Source: Candidatus Poribacteria bacterium (GTDB taxonomy: Bacteria; Poribacteria; WGA-4E; WGA-3G). Taken from it: a stretch of DNA of 64,000 bases. Within the stretch, counting starts at the first letter, position 1. Every line of letters starts with the position of its first letter. The stretch is taken from the NCBI GenBank assembly GCA_022824265.1, contig JAJEAG010000027.1:62001-126000 (forward strand), in the 5' to 3' direction. Made by a program: the position numbers and the translations under genes. Shown here piece after piece: positions 36,490 through 44,808 of the stretch. The notes beneath the pieces were generated by a model, which was not told the origin of the DNA, ran no database searches, and worked only from the letters and a program-made list of their open reading frames with translations.

Positions 36490-37686
36490 ATGTATATTCT
36501 CTGTGCGAATGTTGGAAGCACATCCTTCAAATACCAAATCATTGATATAGATACAAATACTTCTCTCGTCAAGGGAGGTGTAGAACGTATCGGGAATTCT
36601 CCATCTGCTTTCACTCATGCAGTACCTGGCAAACCGTCTCGTGAAGGTAAAATTGATGCACCATCACACATAGATGCAATTGCTCACGCGATGGAACTTA
36701 TCACCGATCCAGAGGTAGGTTGTCTATCAGACCTAAGTGAATTGGACGGTGTTGGATTCAAAACCATTCTTGCGAAAGGATATTGGCGTTCTGCCATAAT
36801 TACAGAAGATGTAATTGCTGCATTAGAGGCTTCCACACCCCTTGCACCTATGCACAATCCATTCTATATAGCCTCAATCCGTGCCTTTCAGGAACTACTT
36901 CCGAACACGCCACTCGTGGCTGTTTTTGAGACTTGGTTCCATCAAACTATTCCAGATTATGCTTACGAATTCGGTGTGCCTCGCTTTTGGGTAGAAAAGC
37001 ACGGTATTCGTAAATACGGATTTCACGGAGCATCACACCGCTATATATCAGAACGCGTTCCCGAATTACTTGGACGGGAATCATCAGATGGACTTCGGAT
37101 TATCTCTTGTCATCTCGGTGGGAGTTCCTCTATCTCTGCCATCAAAGACGGGAAATCTATTGACACATCTATGGGGGCATCAACACAATACGGTATGATA
37201 CAATCTACGCGTTGTGGTGACTTAGATGCTTTTGCCGTCTTATATATGATGGATAAAGAGGGATTTTCTACAGATGAAATCAGACAGCAATTGATTGAGG
37301 ATTCAGGTGTTAAAGGCATCTCTGGCACGAGTGGGGATATGCGGGATGTAGAAGCAGCGATCAACGCGGGGAATGACAATGCTCGTTTGGCATTAGAAAC
37401 CTATGTCTACGGAGTGAAGAAGTATATCGGTGCTTATATTGCTGCACTTGGGGGTGTTGATGTCATCGCTTTTGCGGGTGGTATCGGTGAGAAAAGCACA
37501 ACAACACGCGCAAAGATCTGTGAAGGACTTGAATGGTGTGGTATCCAATTAGATGTAGAAAAAAATATCAATACTACAGACGAAGACGATATCTCTACTG
37601 AGAATAGTCGGGCAAAAATACTCGTTGTATCTACAAACGAGGAACTCATCGTATCACGTGAAACTGCACAGGTTTTATCTCAATAA
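36490..37686 (+). CDS. divergent acetate kinase-like protein
   Basis: A 398-residue protein of the acetokinase family (ASKHA fold). Recognisable are the N-terminal NVGSTSFKY (family NxGSSSxKx), GVGFKTILAKG, the FETWFHQTIP block (family FDTAFHQTMP), RKYGFHGASHRYIS, CHLGGSSS, and FAGGIGEKS. The region that is MGxTPLEGxxMGTRSGDxDP in classical enzymes reads MGASTQYGMIQSTRCGDLDA, so the binding pocket is changed. It probably still phosphorylates a short carboxylate with ATP, but the natural substrate may not be acetate. No phosphotransacetylase gene is adjacent. ATG start; no clear ribosome site. Confidence 0.82.
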   Translation: MYILCANVGSTSFKYQIIDIDTNTSLVKGGVERIGNSPSAFTHAVPGKPSREGKIDAPSHIDAIAHAMELITDPEVGCLSDLSELDGVGFKTILAKGYWRSAIITEDVIAALEASTPLAPMHNPFYIASIRAFQELLPNTPLVAVFETWFHQTIPDYAYEFGVPRFWVEKHGIRKYGFHGASHRYISERVPELLGRESSDGLRIISCHLGGSSSISAIKDGKSIDTSMGASTQYGMIQSTRCGDLDAFAVLYMMDKEGFSTDEIRQQLIEDSGVKGISGTSGDMRDVEAAINAGNDNARLALETYVYGVKKYIGAYIAALGGVDVIAFAGGIGEKSTTTRAKICEGLEWCGIQLDVEKNINTTDEDDISTENSRAKILVVSTNEELIVSRETAQVLSQ

Positions 37687-37717
37687 GCACAAAGACTTGT
37701 CAGTTATGCTAATTTCC

Positions 37718-38509
37718 TTACATTAAATACTCCCGTTCCTGAAAAATTCGTATAGCAAGCCACATTGCCCCTGCCGTCAAGACACAGATTACTAAAAATG
37801 CTATCCATGTTGTCGGTGGTTTATCACCTAACAAATCACTAAGCATATCCCCACGTAGTTTGAAATCGGGAAATAGGGTCATTAGGTAATGTGTTAGACC
37901 AACCCGTTTGATTCCCATTGGCATTGCAGGAATTGAGGTAAGCCTTTCCCAACCTAATACAAACAGCAATCCCCATAGAACTGGATTCTTAAATCGGACA
38001 GACAACAGAACTGCGAAAGCACCATAGGTTAACAATCCTAAGGTTAGCGAACCAGTATATAAGAAACTCATTCCTAAAACCGTCAATCGTTCCTTTAGTT
38101 TCGGATGTGTTTGCATAATTCCTGTCAGTAGCAAATGTGATACACTTATGAGAACAACTGCTCCAATTATATATGCTGCGAATTTCGTAAGTAGAAGCAA
38201 GGATTTCTGTATGGGTCGCATCTGTAGAAATGTTAATCCTCTGCCATCAATCTCATCCGATACAATCGCTGAACCGTAAAATATGGCGCACAAATTCGTC
38301 AAAAAACCGTAATAGATAAATGTTAGATTGGGTATGAAACTGTTCACACTTGATGTGCTTCGGACTGTGAATCGAAATATCAACGCTATGATTAGTGGGA
38401 GTAGGCACCCTAACAACATTAAGAGTCCGCGTCTACCCAAGAATAATTGACGTAGTGTTAGTTTGAATAGTGATAAATAGGCAGGAAACGAATTGGGAAT
38501 TATAGACAT
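37718..38509 (-). CDS. ABC-2 type transporter permease
   Basis: A 263-residue polytopic membrane protein with about six predicted transmembrane helices, e.g. LLMLLGCLLPLIIALIFRF, FIYYGFLTNLCAIFYGSAI, SFLYTGSLTLGLLTYGAFAVLL and a C-terminal WIAFLVICVLTAGAMWLAI helix. The first loop has the SDEIDGRGLTFL segment typical of ABC-2 permeases (RExxxGTxxxLL-like). No ATPase gene is in the window on either side, so a separately encoded ATPase is assumed. Its substrate cannot be inferred. It is convergent with the acetate kinase-like gene, 31 bp away. Confidence 0.78.
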   Translation of the reverse strand: MSIIPNSFPAYLSLFKLTLRQLFLGRRGLLMLLGCLLPLIIALIFRFTVRSTSSVNSFIPNLTFIYYGFLTNLCAIFYGSAIVSDEIDGRGLTFLQMRPIQKSLLLLTKFAAYIIGAVVLISVSHLLLTGIMQTHPKLKERLTVLGMSFLYTGSLTLGLLTYGAFAVLLSVRFKNPVLWGLLFVLGWERLTSIPAMPMGIKRVGLTHYLMTLFPDFKLRGDMLSDLLGDKPPTTWIAFLVICVLTAGAMWLAIRIFQEREYLM

Positions 38510-38687
38510 TTATTAGCCTTTGGATAGTTTATTTTTATACATAATATAGTAACATGAAAATGCATACTTTTACAAACCTATGTATAAGTGTCAATGGTAT
38601 TTCTCTCAAATATTATCTTTGAGAACGCAATAATGTTTGGTATAATTCCAACATTATTTTATATTATGGAAACTGGCAAAGGAAAAT

Positions 38688-39533
38688 ATGCAAAGAATCA
38701 TTGACACTCACCAACATCTATGGGATATATCTAACTTGGAATACCCTTGGTTAGATGGGTTTGATCTACTAAATCAACAATATACACCTGAAGATTACCG
38801 CAATGCTATTGGGGACATCAACGTCGTCAAGTCAGTTCATGTTGAAGGGGATCCAGCAGAGACACATGTTGTGCAAGAAGTCGAATGGCTTACTGACATC
38901 GCGAAAAAAGATGGTATGATTGGGGCAATTTGTGCCGCTGCACCACTTGAAAAGCCTAATGTAGAGGCAATTCTTGAACAACTTGCTGCGTTTGACCTTG
39001 TTGTAGGTATCCGTAGAATGGCATGGCACAATCCAGGTAACGATTTCTATGCAAGTCCAGAACTGATTAATGGTGTGAAGTTATTAGAGAAATATAACCT
39101 TTCATTTGAACTCTGTGCTAAATACGATCAACTCCCTGCGGCAATAAAATTGGTAGAAGCCACGCCTAATGTCATCCATGCTGTCAATCACTGTGGGGGT
39201 CCAAATATAAAAGACGGTGAGTTTGAACCTTGGGCAACCCGCATGCGTAACCTTGCGGGTTATGAGAATGTTCGCTGTAAGGTATCGGGTATCGTAACAG
39301 TGGCAAGTGAAGACTGGACAACAGAGGAATTGAAACCTTATATACGACATCTTGTGGATGTATTCGATTATGACAGGTTGATGTTTGGTAGCGATTGGCC
39401 CGTGTGTACTTTAGCTGCAGAATATCATGAGTGGTTCGCTGCACTCCTCTCGGTTGTTGATGAAGCATCAGATTCAGAGAAAGATCGATTTTTCTATCAA
39501 AACGCGTTGGAATTCTATAGAATTAGCATATAA
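38688..39533 (+). CDS. amidohydrolase 2 family protein (L-fuconolactonase-like)
   Basis: A 281-residue TIM-barrel hydrolase. The N-terminal metal motif reads RIIDTHQHLWD, with HxH, and the barrel ends in RLMFGSDWPVC with the metal-binding Asp; HAVNHCGG supplies a further His. This combination is typical of the L-fuconolactonase/COG3618 group, which opens sugar lactones in the cytoplasm. No sugar dehydrogenase gene is adjacent, so the substrate is uncertain. ATG with AAAGGAAAA immediately upstream. A repeat cluster follows. Confidence 0.88.
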   Translation: MQRIIDTHQHLWDISNLEYPWLDGFDLLNQQYTPEDYRNAIGDINVVKSVHVEGDPAETHVVQEVEWLTDIAKKDGMIGAICAAAPLEKPNVEAILEQLAAFDLVVGIRRMAWHNPGNDFYASPELINGVKLLEKYNLSFELCAKYDQLPAAIKLVEATPNVIHAVNHCGGPNIKDGEFEPWATRMRNLAGYENVRCKVSGIVTVASEDWTTEELKPYIRHLVDVFDYDRLMFGSDWPVCTLAAEYHEWFAALLSVVDEASDSEKDRFFYQNALEFYRISI

Positions 39534-39537
39534 ATAG

Positions 39538-39854
39538 TATGGAGCGGGAAACCTCGCGCCATAGGTGTCAATTTAGTGTGTAACGTTAGTGCATCTAATA
39601 CACCTTTCGCCCCTCTGGGGCTTGCTGTTAGAAAGATCAACGTTTACTGGACACCTTTCGCCTCTCCGAGGCTTTAACAAGGTATATTTCAGCACCAGCG
39701 GTGCGGAATGTGTATAGCACCTAATACAGCAAAAACCCAAAGCACCAGCGGTGCGAAAGGTATGCCATCTAAAATTGGTCGGATAAGGATTACCCCATGA
39801 GACATGTTCTTAAATTGACACCTATGGGAACGGGGAGACCCCGCCCCTACGAGT
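39538..39854. repeat. nested palindromic repeat cluster (REP-like)
   Basis: A 16-bp perfect inverted pair CATAGGTGTCAATTTA (39560-39575) / TAAATTGACACCTATG (39811-39826) encloses about 235 bp. Outside each arm is a GC-rich hairpin of the GGGGCGGGG type (39541-39560 and 39828-39851). Inside are two copies of CACCTTTCGC (39601-39610, 39652-39661), each followed by a GCCC-type small hairpin, and two copies of the hairpin GCACCAGCGGTGCG (39692-39705 and 39742-39755). No coding potential. Confidence 0.82.
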
Positions 39855-39870
39855 AATTTGATATACGCTA

Positions 39871-41802
39871 TTAAGGTCTAATCAATATAGGTTCGACGCC
39901 TTGGGATTCTTGTATTTGCTGTTTTAGATTATCTGCTTCTGAACGTTCTGTGAATGATCCAATAGTGACTCGGTGCAAGGTATTTCCATTGATTGAGGCA
40001 GTATATATTTTCACAATTTCATTTGGGTAGAGACGTTTCAGATTTTCAGCCATCATATTAGCATTTCGACGTTCACCGAATGAACCGACCATCAATGTTA
40101 ACTTAGGTTGGTCAGTTTCAACTTGAGGATTGTTTGCTACGGTTACACCACCGAATTGCAGACGTTCTTGCTGACTACTTTGATTACCAGCAATATCTTT
40201 GACAGTCAATTCAAATCGATATGTTGTGGTAGTAAGTTGTGGGACTTTAGATAGGACGATAGTCTCAGGTGGCGTATCTTTACCTTCGCTCTTTTCTACT
40301 AAATTATCGTCTGCATCAAATATCTCAAGTTTCCATTCTGCAATAGCGTTTATGTCCCATGCCTTTACGTTAACACTCTTATGTCCTTTCTTGGTCAACT
40401 CAAGTGTAGTCGGAATTAGGTCAACCGTTACCTTTTTGCTTTGTCTGAGATGTGCATTTCCTTGTGCATCAATAATATATAGCTGCAGGACGTAATCTCC
40501 ATCGGACACTAAATTACCGTCTGTTCCCATTCCGTTCCATACTATACCATTCGTAGGAGTACCTGTTCCAGTTTTCTCCCAAACCTGTTCGGTATATGCG
40601 TCAGTGAGTGTTAATCTCCATTTATCATTCGGTCTAACTATAAAATTGAATGTGGTACTGTCAGCAACACCATCACCGTTCGGTGAAATAGCGATATTGG
40701 TTACTTGTAATTCTCTTGAAGTTACATCAGAACCGTTACCCACTTCCAAAGTTTTCGGCATCAGAATCATCGATGGTGTCCGAGTGGTTTTTTCTCGCTT
40801 TGCATCAGTCTTAGTTTCAATTGGGGGAGATGATGGTTTAGCAGTAGATTGTATCTTGTTTCCACCCCACCGCAATGTTGCAGTAATCCAATGCAGGCTC
40901 TGTCCAAATTCTCCGCCTCTCACATGTGCATAATCTAACTGACCTGAGGAATTTTGAAAGCTTATTCCTTGTGTCCATTGACCTTGACTGAATTGACTGG
41001 AATCTGTTAGTGCGGTATATCCTAAACGTAATCCGATGTGGTCGTTGTATAGCCAACGTTCTACGCCGAAGTGCAACCGAAGTCTTTCTCCCCAAGTGGT
41101 ATCATTCTGTCCACGAATCGCAAAATCTGCGGACAAAAGTGTTGAACTATCGGGACGATATGTAGTGCCAAAACGCACTGCTAACGGTAAACTTTCAATC
41201 AACTCACCATTCTCCCGAATGCCGTTGCTCAACTCCGATAGGTTTATTCCAAATGTTACTGAATCTCCTGTCTTTTCTAATGGATAGGTGAATTGCATAC
41301 CCATATCTACACTCCACAGATAATTTGTCCTGATTGGCGTGTTGTTTTGATAGTAGCGTATATTTGCACCTGCCGAAGTCTGTTCATTTAATGTCATTCC
41401 ATATCCTAATAGCACAATCTGCGTAGATTCGCTGTTGCTGTTGTTCCAACCGTTGAACCAAGATGCTAATGATAGGTTTCCCACATTTTTATCTGTCAAT
41501 CCGAGTGAATAGGGACTTGCTGCTAAAGAAAATGCTTGGTCCGGTCCTGATGGTTCTCCTGAAAATGGAATCCCACCCATATTCACTTCTAAGCCGTTCA
41601 TAAAACCGAGTGAGGACGGATTCCAGAGAAATCCGTTATTTGCCGATGGACCCGCAGTAAAGGCACTTCCCATACCAACGGCTCTTGCACTTGCACCGAC
41701 AAAGATATCACGATGATCTATTCCTGATGATGCTTCAGTATGCATCACATTTCCAAACATTAACACTACGAAACTGACTATTACGAGTGTTCTAATTCTC
41801 AT
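39871..41802 (-). CDS. outer-membrane barrel protein with FlgD-like Ig and SPOR domain
   Basis: About 643 residues from ATG 41802, which has GGAG 6 nt upstream (the frame is open to 41829). Signal peptide about 1-25 is followed by a PorV/FadL-like beta-barrel of roughly 300 residues with GASARAVGMGSAFTAGPSA near its start, a signature of PorV/UPF0164 proteins. A FlgD-like Ig domain (ISPNGDGVADSTTFNF...GTDGNLVSDGDYVLQL), another Ig-like segment and a C-terminal SPOR domain (LMVGSFGERRNANMMAENL) follow. SPOR domains bind denuded peptidoglycan, so the protein could link outer membrane and wall. PorV participates in type IX secretion in Bacteroidetes, but no other such gene is visible. The upstream region carries the small-ORF leader repeat, copy 2. 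Confidence 0.85.
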   Translation of the reverse strand: MRIRTLVIVSFVVLMFGNVMHTEASSGIDHRDIFVGASARAVGMGSAFTAGPSANNGFLWNPSSLGFMNGLEVNMGGIPFSGEPSGPDQAFSLAASPYSLGLTDKNVGNLSLASWFNGWNNSNSESTQIVLLGYGMTLNEQTSAGANIRYYQNNTPIRTNYLWSVDMGMQFTYPLEKTGDSVTFGINLSELSNGIRENGELIESLPLAVRFGTTYRPDSSTLLSADFAIRGQNDTTWGERLRLHFGVERWLYNDHIGLRLGYTALTDSSQFSQGQWTQGISFQNSSGQLDYAHVRGGEFGQSLHWITATLRWGGNKIQSTAKPSSPPIETKTDAKREKTTRTPSMILMPKTLEVGNGSDVTSRELQVTNIAISPNGDGVADSTTFNFIVRPNDKWRLTLTDAYTEQVWEKTGTGTPTNGIVWNGMGTDGNLVSDGDYVLQLYIIDAQGNAHLRQSKKVTVDLIPTTLELTKKGHKSVNVKAWDINAIAEWKLEIFDADDNLVEKSEGKDTPPETIVLSKVPQLTTTTYRFELTVKDIAGNQSSQQERLQFGGVTVANNPQVETDQPKLTLMVGSFGERRNANMMAENLKRLYPNEIVKIYTASINGNTLHRVTIGSFTERSEADNLKQQIQESQGVEPILIRP

Positions 41803-41940
41803 TTTTTTCTCCATTTTACATACAACCATTTTTTAGGTAGAACTTTATCTTTAATTTTAACGCTATAACCTTGAGTATGGGTACATAGCTATAGAATTGT
41901 GCGATAGTTTTGATTGCAATCTGTTTCTATTTTCATGAAA

Positions 41941-42364
41941 TTCGGTATTTCTAATGCATTTCTTGCCTGTGTAAGAAACAAAAAATAACATTTAGTTGTT
42001 TTTAGTTGTTTTTTAGTTGTTTTTTTTAAATTTTTGGTTAGGTGTCCTCGATCCTGTAGTGGTATGAGTTTAAACCGACTTTTTTTGTTGGCGGAAATTA
42101 AAAAAAACAACTAAAAGCAAGTTTTTTTTTGCTCGTTTTTTGGTTTTTGTGTTTTGGTATGTTGTCATCGCATTGCAGAAGTTTTGTGTGATTTATTAGA
42201 GGATTTAGTCTTTGGATTTGGTTGATTGTCATTGGATTCCTCGATTTTGTCCGTTGTGTGTTGGATGTTTGGTTTTTCATAGTGATAGTATTATAACATG
42301 TGTATTGTGTGGTTTGTAGGTTTTGTGAAATTTAGAACAATATATATCCAATATGTTTTATGTG
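41941..42364 (-). repeat. promoter/small-ORF leader repeat, copy 2
   Basis: Minus-strand homologue of 4425-4670. The 30-nt block 42335-42364 is identical to 4641-4670; TATAAT and ATG are spaced alike; the first 9 codons of the small ORF match; and the block 41941-41962 matches the far end of copy 1. It is longer than copy 1 because of A+T-rich expansion in the middle. It points toward the outer-membrane barrel gene, as copy 1 points toward the matrixin-TPR gene. Confidence 0.75.
42098..42280 (-). CDS. 60-residue Asn/Gln/Lys-rich small ORF in leader repeat
   Basis: Begins MKNQTSNTQRTKSRNPMTIN. The ATG is 9-10 nt after a TATAAT box (minus-strand), with no Shine-Dalgarno site. Only the N-terminal part matches the copy at 4476-4586. 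The coding strand is rich in A and C. It may be translated as a leader peptide; alternatively the transcript is non-coding. Confidence 0.45.
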   Translation of the reverse strand: MKNQTSNTQRTKSRNPMTINQIQRLNPLINHTKLLQCDDNIPKHKNQKTSKKKLAFSCFF

Positions 42365-42389
42365 TGTTTGGTAATTGAGGGGTGGATTA

Positions 42390-42416
42390 TTGTCTGAACA
42401 AGGATGGACAGGATGG
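42390..42416 (+). repeat. TTGTCTGAAC repeat, copy a
   Basis: TTGTCTGAACAAGGATGGAC then AGGATGG. The same start occurs at 44578 in the same orientation and, inverted, at 44703-44780. These frame the HEPN gene block. Confidence 0.7.
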
Positions 42417-42535
42417 CTATGAGAGAGTCTATCATGTCTTGATTTATTACCTTATAATTGATATACTTGCAATATAAACTACGGGATTGTCCTCCCGACT
42501 CTCGTTATTTTATATCACATAAGGTAATCATCTCA

Positions 42536-42694
42536 ATGGCACAACAAAACTTCAATGATAGATTGATAGAACTCCTCAAAACTAACCCCGACTTTATAGA
42601 CGAATCCGGTGAACTCCTCCCCGCAGCAGTCAAAGATAGTGCATGGAAACTTGACCATAATCTCATTAGGTTACTCCATACCGATACCGTATAA
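42536..42694 (+). pseudogene. N-terminal fragment of a type III DNA methyltransferase
   Basis: 52 residues from the ATG at 42536 (AAGGTAATC upstream): LIELLKTNPDFIDESGELLPAAVKDSAWKLDHNLIRLL. It resembles the helical N terminus of classical type III Mod proteins, where LLK..P.F.DE.GEL and a later D.LI.LLL are conserved. The reading frame stops before any catalytic motif. It is unrelated to the long Mod at 8829-11750 and is probably the relic of a second type III system. A small stand-alone protein cannot be excluded. Confidence 0.5.
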
Positions 42695-42733
42695 TACATT
42701 TGCTGTTGAATGTCAAATTAAGAGAAAATAGAA

Positions 42734-44200
42734 ATGACAGATGAAAGAAAACAAGAACTGACGCAGTTGTTAAATGAAGCAATAAATAAATTATGTATTC
42801 TATACAAATACGGTTCTTTACCTATCCCTATAGATGTATATCGTAAATACTTAGAAGAACGATGGGAGTTTTACGGTGTAGATTATCTATCGTTTACCTT
42901 TGATACCCATTTTACAATTTTCATTGTAGGAGAGGATGGTGACTTAAAACCTTTTTACAAAATAGACAGTAATTCTAAACTACTTACATTTATATTAGAA
43001 GAACTTGCTCCGTTTATTAGAAATGGGAATATTCCGGAAATTTCAACAGGAAGTTATATTGTAGAAAGCGGTTTTACTGATGGATCCCGTATTTTTTGCA
43101 CTGGTGGTGGAATTAGTCAACAACATCACATTTTGGATCGCCTTCTACATATTGCACTCGTACGAGGAGTAGATGAAGCTGTATCAGCCTTTGATAGAAG
43201 TTGTTGCCCCGAAGGAGTACACGGCTTTTTTCAATACGTTGCATTAGTTGATGGGATAAAGATTGAAAAAGAAATAAATATCTTTGAAGGCGTAAAACTT
43301 ATCCCTCTATCCTCTTTGAATGTAACCAAAACAACTGATGAAGTTTTACGGTATTTACCTGGTTTTCCTTATGATACTTACAGGCATCAGAAGGATTCCT
43401 TTTTTGGAAAAACACTGTTGATTATTGATCAACCCGGATTTTCTATATTTCACAAACCTCCTGAACATCTGTTTGAATCCAGAACTCAAGTATCAGACTT
43501 AGCATTTCAAGTTGAAGAACATGCCGTGAAATTTAGGAATCGCAAAGAGATAAATGCTTTCATAAAATCTTTTTTTCAGGTACTCTCTTTGGTTTGTAAT
43601 TCCTCAGTGTACGTATATCATTTAGGGTGGTTTTTAGCGGAAGACAGATCCCTTCATGGTAAAAGTAATGCGATTGGAACTCGTTCCTTGTTTTGGGAAC
43701 GTAGACCACTGGTAAGTTCTACTATGGCAGGACAGACAGAAATAGATAAAGCAAAACGCTATTACAATATCTTGGACAATCCTAATTCAAGCATTGCGGA
43801 AAGATTGCAAATACCTATTGGTAGATGGATAAAGTCGAAAACATCTGCTAATTCCGTTGATAGAATGATTGACTTGGGAATTGCTTTGGAAGGTATCTAT
43901 TTACCAGCAGAAAACATAGAGCAATTATCTTTTCAATTCCGTTTATGCGCATCTTGGCACTTAGGAAAAAACCAAGCAGATCGTCAGAAGTTAATCGCCG
44001 AGTTTAAAGCAATATACTCCCTTCGTTCCAAGGCTGTTCACAATGGGGAAGTTCCTCCAACAGTTAAGATTAGAAAGGGAGAGAAACCAATGCCTACATC
44101 AGAATTCATTCCAAGAGCTCAAGACTTATGTCGGGACTCAATAATAAAGATTTTGGAAGATGGGGAATTCCCTGATTGGAACGATTTGATACTCGGTTAA
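42734..44200 (+). CDS. HEPN-domain protein, ApeA-like candidate defence RNase
   Basis: A 488-residue cytoplasmic protein. The C-terminal 150 residues contain SLRSKAVHNG (about 430-439), an R-x4-H motif characteristic of the HEPN RNase superfamily, preceded by a helix with RFLCASWHL-like composition and the block IDLGIALEGIYL. The N-terminal two thirds have no recognised domain. In ApeA-like anti-phage proteins and AbiF/LsoA-like toxins the HEPN domain cleaves RNA after phage sensing. Position beside a mod relic supports a defence role, but only the HEPN motif is solid evidence. ATG start 42734. Confidence 0.75.
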   Translation: MTDERKQELTQLLNEAINKLCILYKYGSLPIPIDVYRKYLEERWEFYGVDYLSFTFDTHFTIFIVGEDGDLKPFYKIDSNSKLLTFILEELAPFIRNGNIPEISTGSYIVESGFTDGSRIFCTGGGISQQHHILDRLLHIALVRGVDEAVSAFDRSCCPEGVHGFFQYVALVDGIKIEKEINIFEGVKLIPLSSLNVTKTTDEVLRYLPGFPYDTYRHQKDSFFGKTLLIIDQPGFSIFHKPPEHLFESRTQVSDLAFQVEEHAVKFRNRKEINAFIKSFFQVLSLVCNSSVYVYHLGWFLAEDRSLHGKSNAIGTRSLFWERRPLVSSTMAGQTEIDKAKRYYNILDNPNSSIAERLQIPIGRWIKSKTSANSVDRMIDLGIALEGIYLPAENIEQLSFQFRLCASWHLGKNQADRQKLIAEFKAIYSLRSKAVHNGEVPPTVKIRKGEKPMPTSEFIPRAQDLCRDSIIKILEDGEFPDWNDLILG

Positions 44201-44283
44201 GCAGAGGTATTATAGAGAAGAAAGCCAGGGATATAGGATTGTTCTGAGCCGTAGCCTCCCAATCACACGGATGAACCCGAATT

Positions 44284-44547
44284 TTGTCCTCTGGCAACTA
44301 TATAATACTCTATATTTGTCATTTTGGCAAAATTATTACAATCTATAACTTCTCTGAACATGACCGATGGAAAGAGGAATTTCTGAAAGAAATCCGTGCT
44401 GAATATTCAAGTAGGATTCTGGCGGAGAATAGCAAATATCGTATTATTGGGGTGCCATCATTCTACGACGAAGACCACGAAAATGAATTCAAAGAAGACC
44501 TTGATAATGCGTTGAATTCGTACCCACAAAATGACATCACCTCGTAG
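44284..44547 (+). CDS. small acidic hypothetical protein
   Basis: An 87-codon frame from TTG 44284; translation IYNFSEHDRWKEEFLKEIRAEYSS... with C-terminal FKEDLDNALNSYPQN. The first 20 codons are hydrophobic and may not be coding; no good ribosome site is visible. It lies 84 bp after the HEPN gene in the same orientation and may be the end of a decayed gene or a small partner of the HEPN protein. Confidence 0.4.
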   Translation: MSSGNYIILYICHFGKIITIYNFSEHDRWKEEFLKEIRAEYSSRILAENSKYRIIGVPSFYDEDHENEFKEDLDNALNSYPQNDITS

Positions 44548-44577
44548 GTCGGAGCGAGCATAACGACTACCGACATG

Positions 44578-44780
44578 TTGTCTGAACCAGGATTTACAGG
44601 ATTTCAGGATTTGCAGGATAAGACGGAATTTGATGTGTCTATGTTTTTGAAATGTATATGCGTATATGCATGCTTCGGAAACTTAAACTACATCAAAAAC
44701 ACAATCCTGAAAATCCTATAATCCTGAAAATCCTGGTTCAGACAATTCTCCTATCCTGAAAATCCTGGTTCAGACAATTC
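44578..44780. repeat. inverted TTGTCTGAAC/CAGGATT repeats
   Basis: Copy b, TTGTCTGAACCAGGATTTAC... at 44578-44620; inverted copies at 44703-44747 and 44753-44780 end in CCTGGTTCAGACAATTC. The two inverted copies are direct repeats of each other. Internal units of TTTACAGGAT/TTTCAGGAT recur. A transcript would fold into a long hairpin. With copy a at 42390 these bracket the HEPN block. Confidence 0.75.
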
Positions 44781-44808
44781 TAAATCTGAAACACACCCAA
44801 AACATACA

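Noticed and set aside
39592-39770. CRISPR array
   Set aside because: Repeats are only two copies each, with hairpin cores and no uniform spacers; no cas genes.
44577-44780. CRISPR array from regularly repeated CAGGATT units
   Set aside because: Units are 10-20 nt, not separated by unique spacers, and inverted relative to each other.
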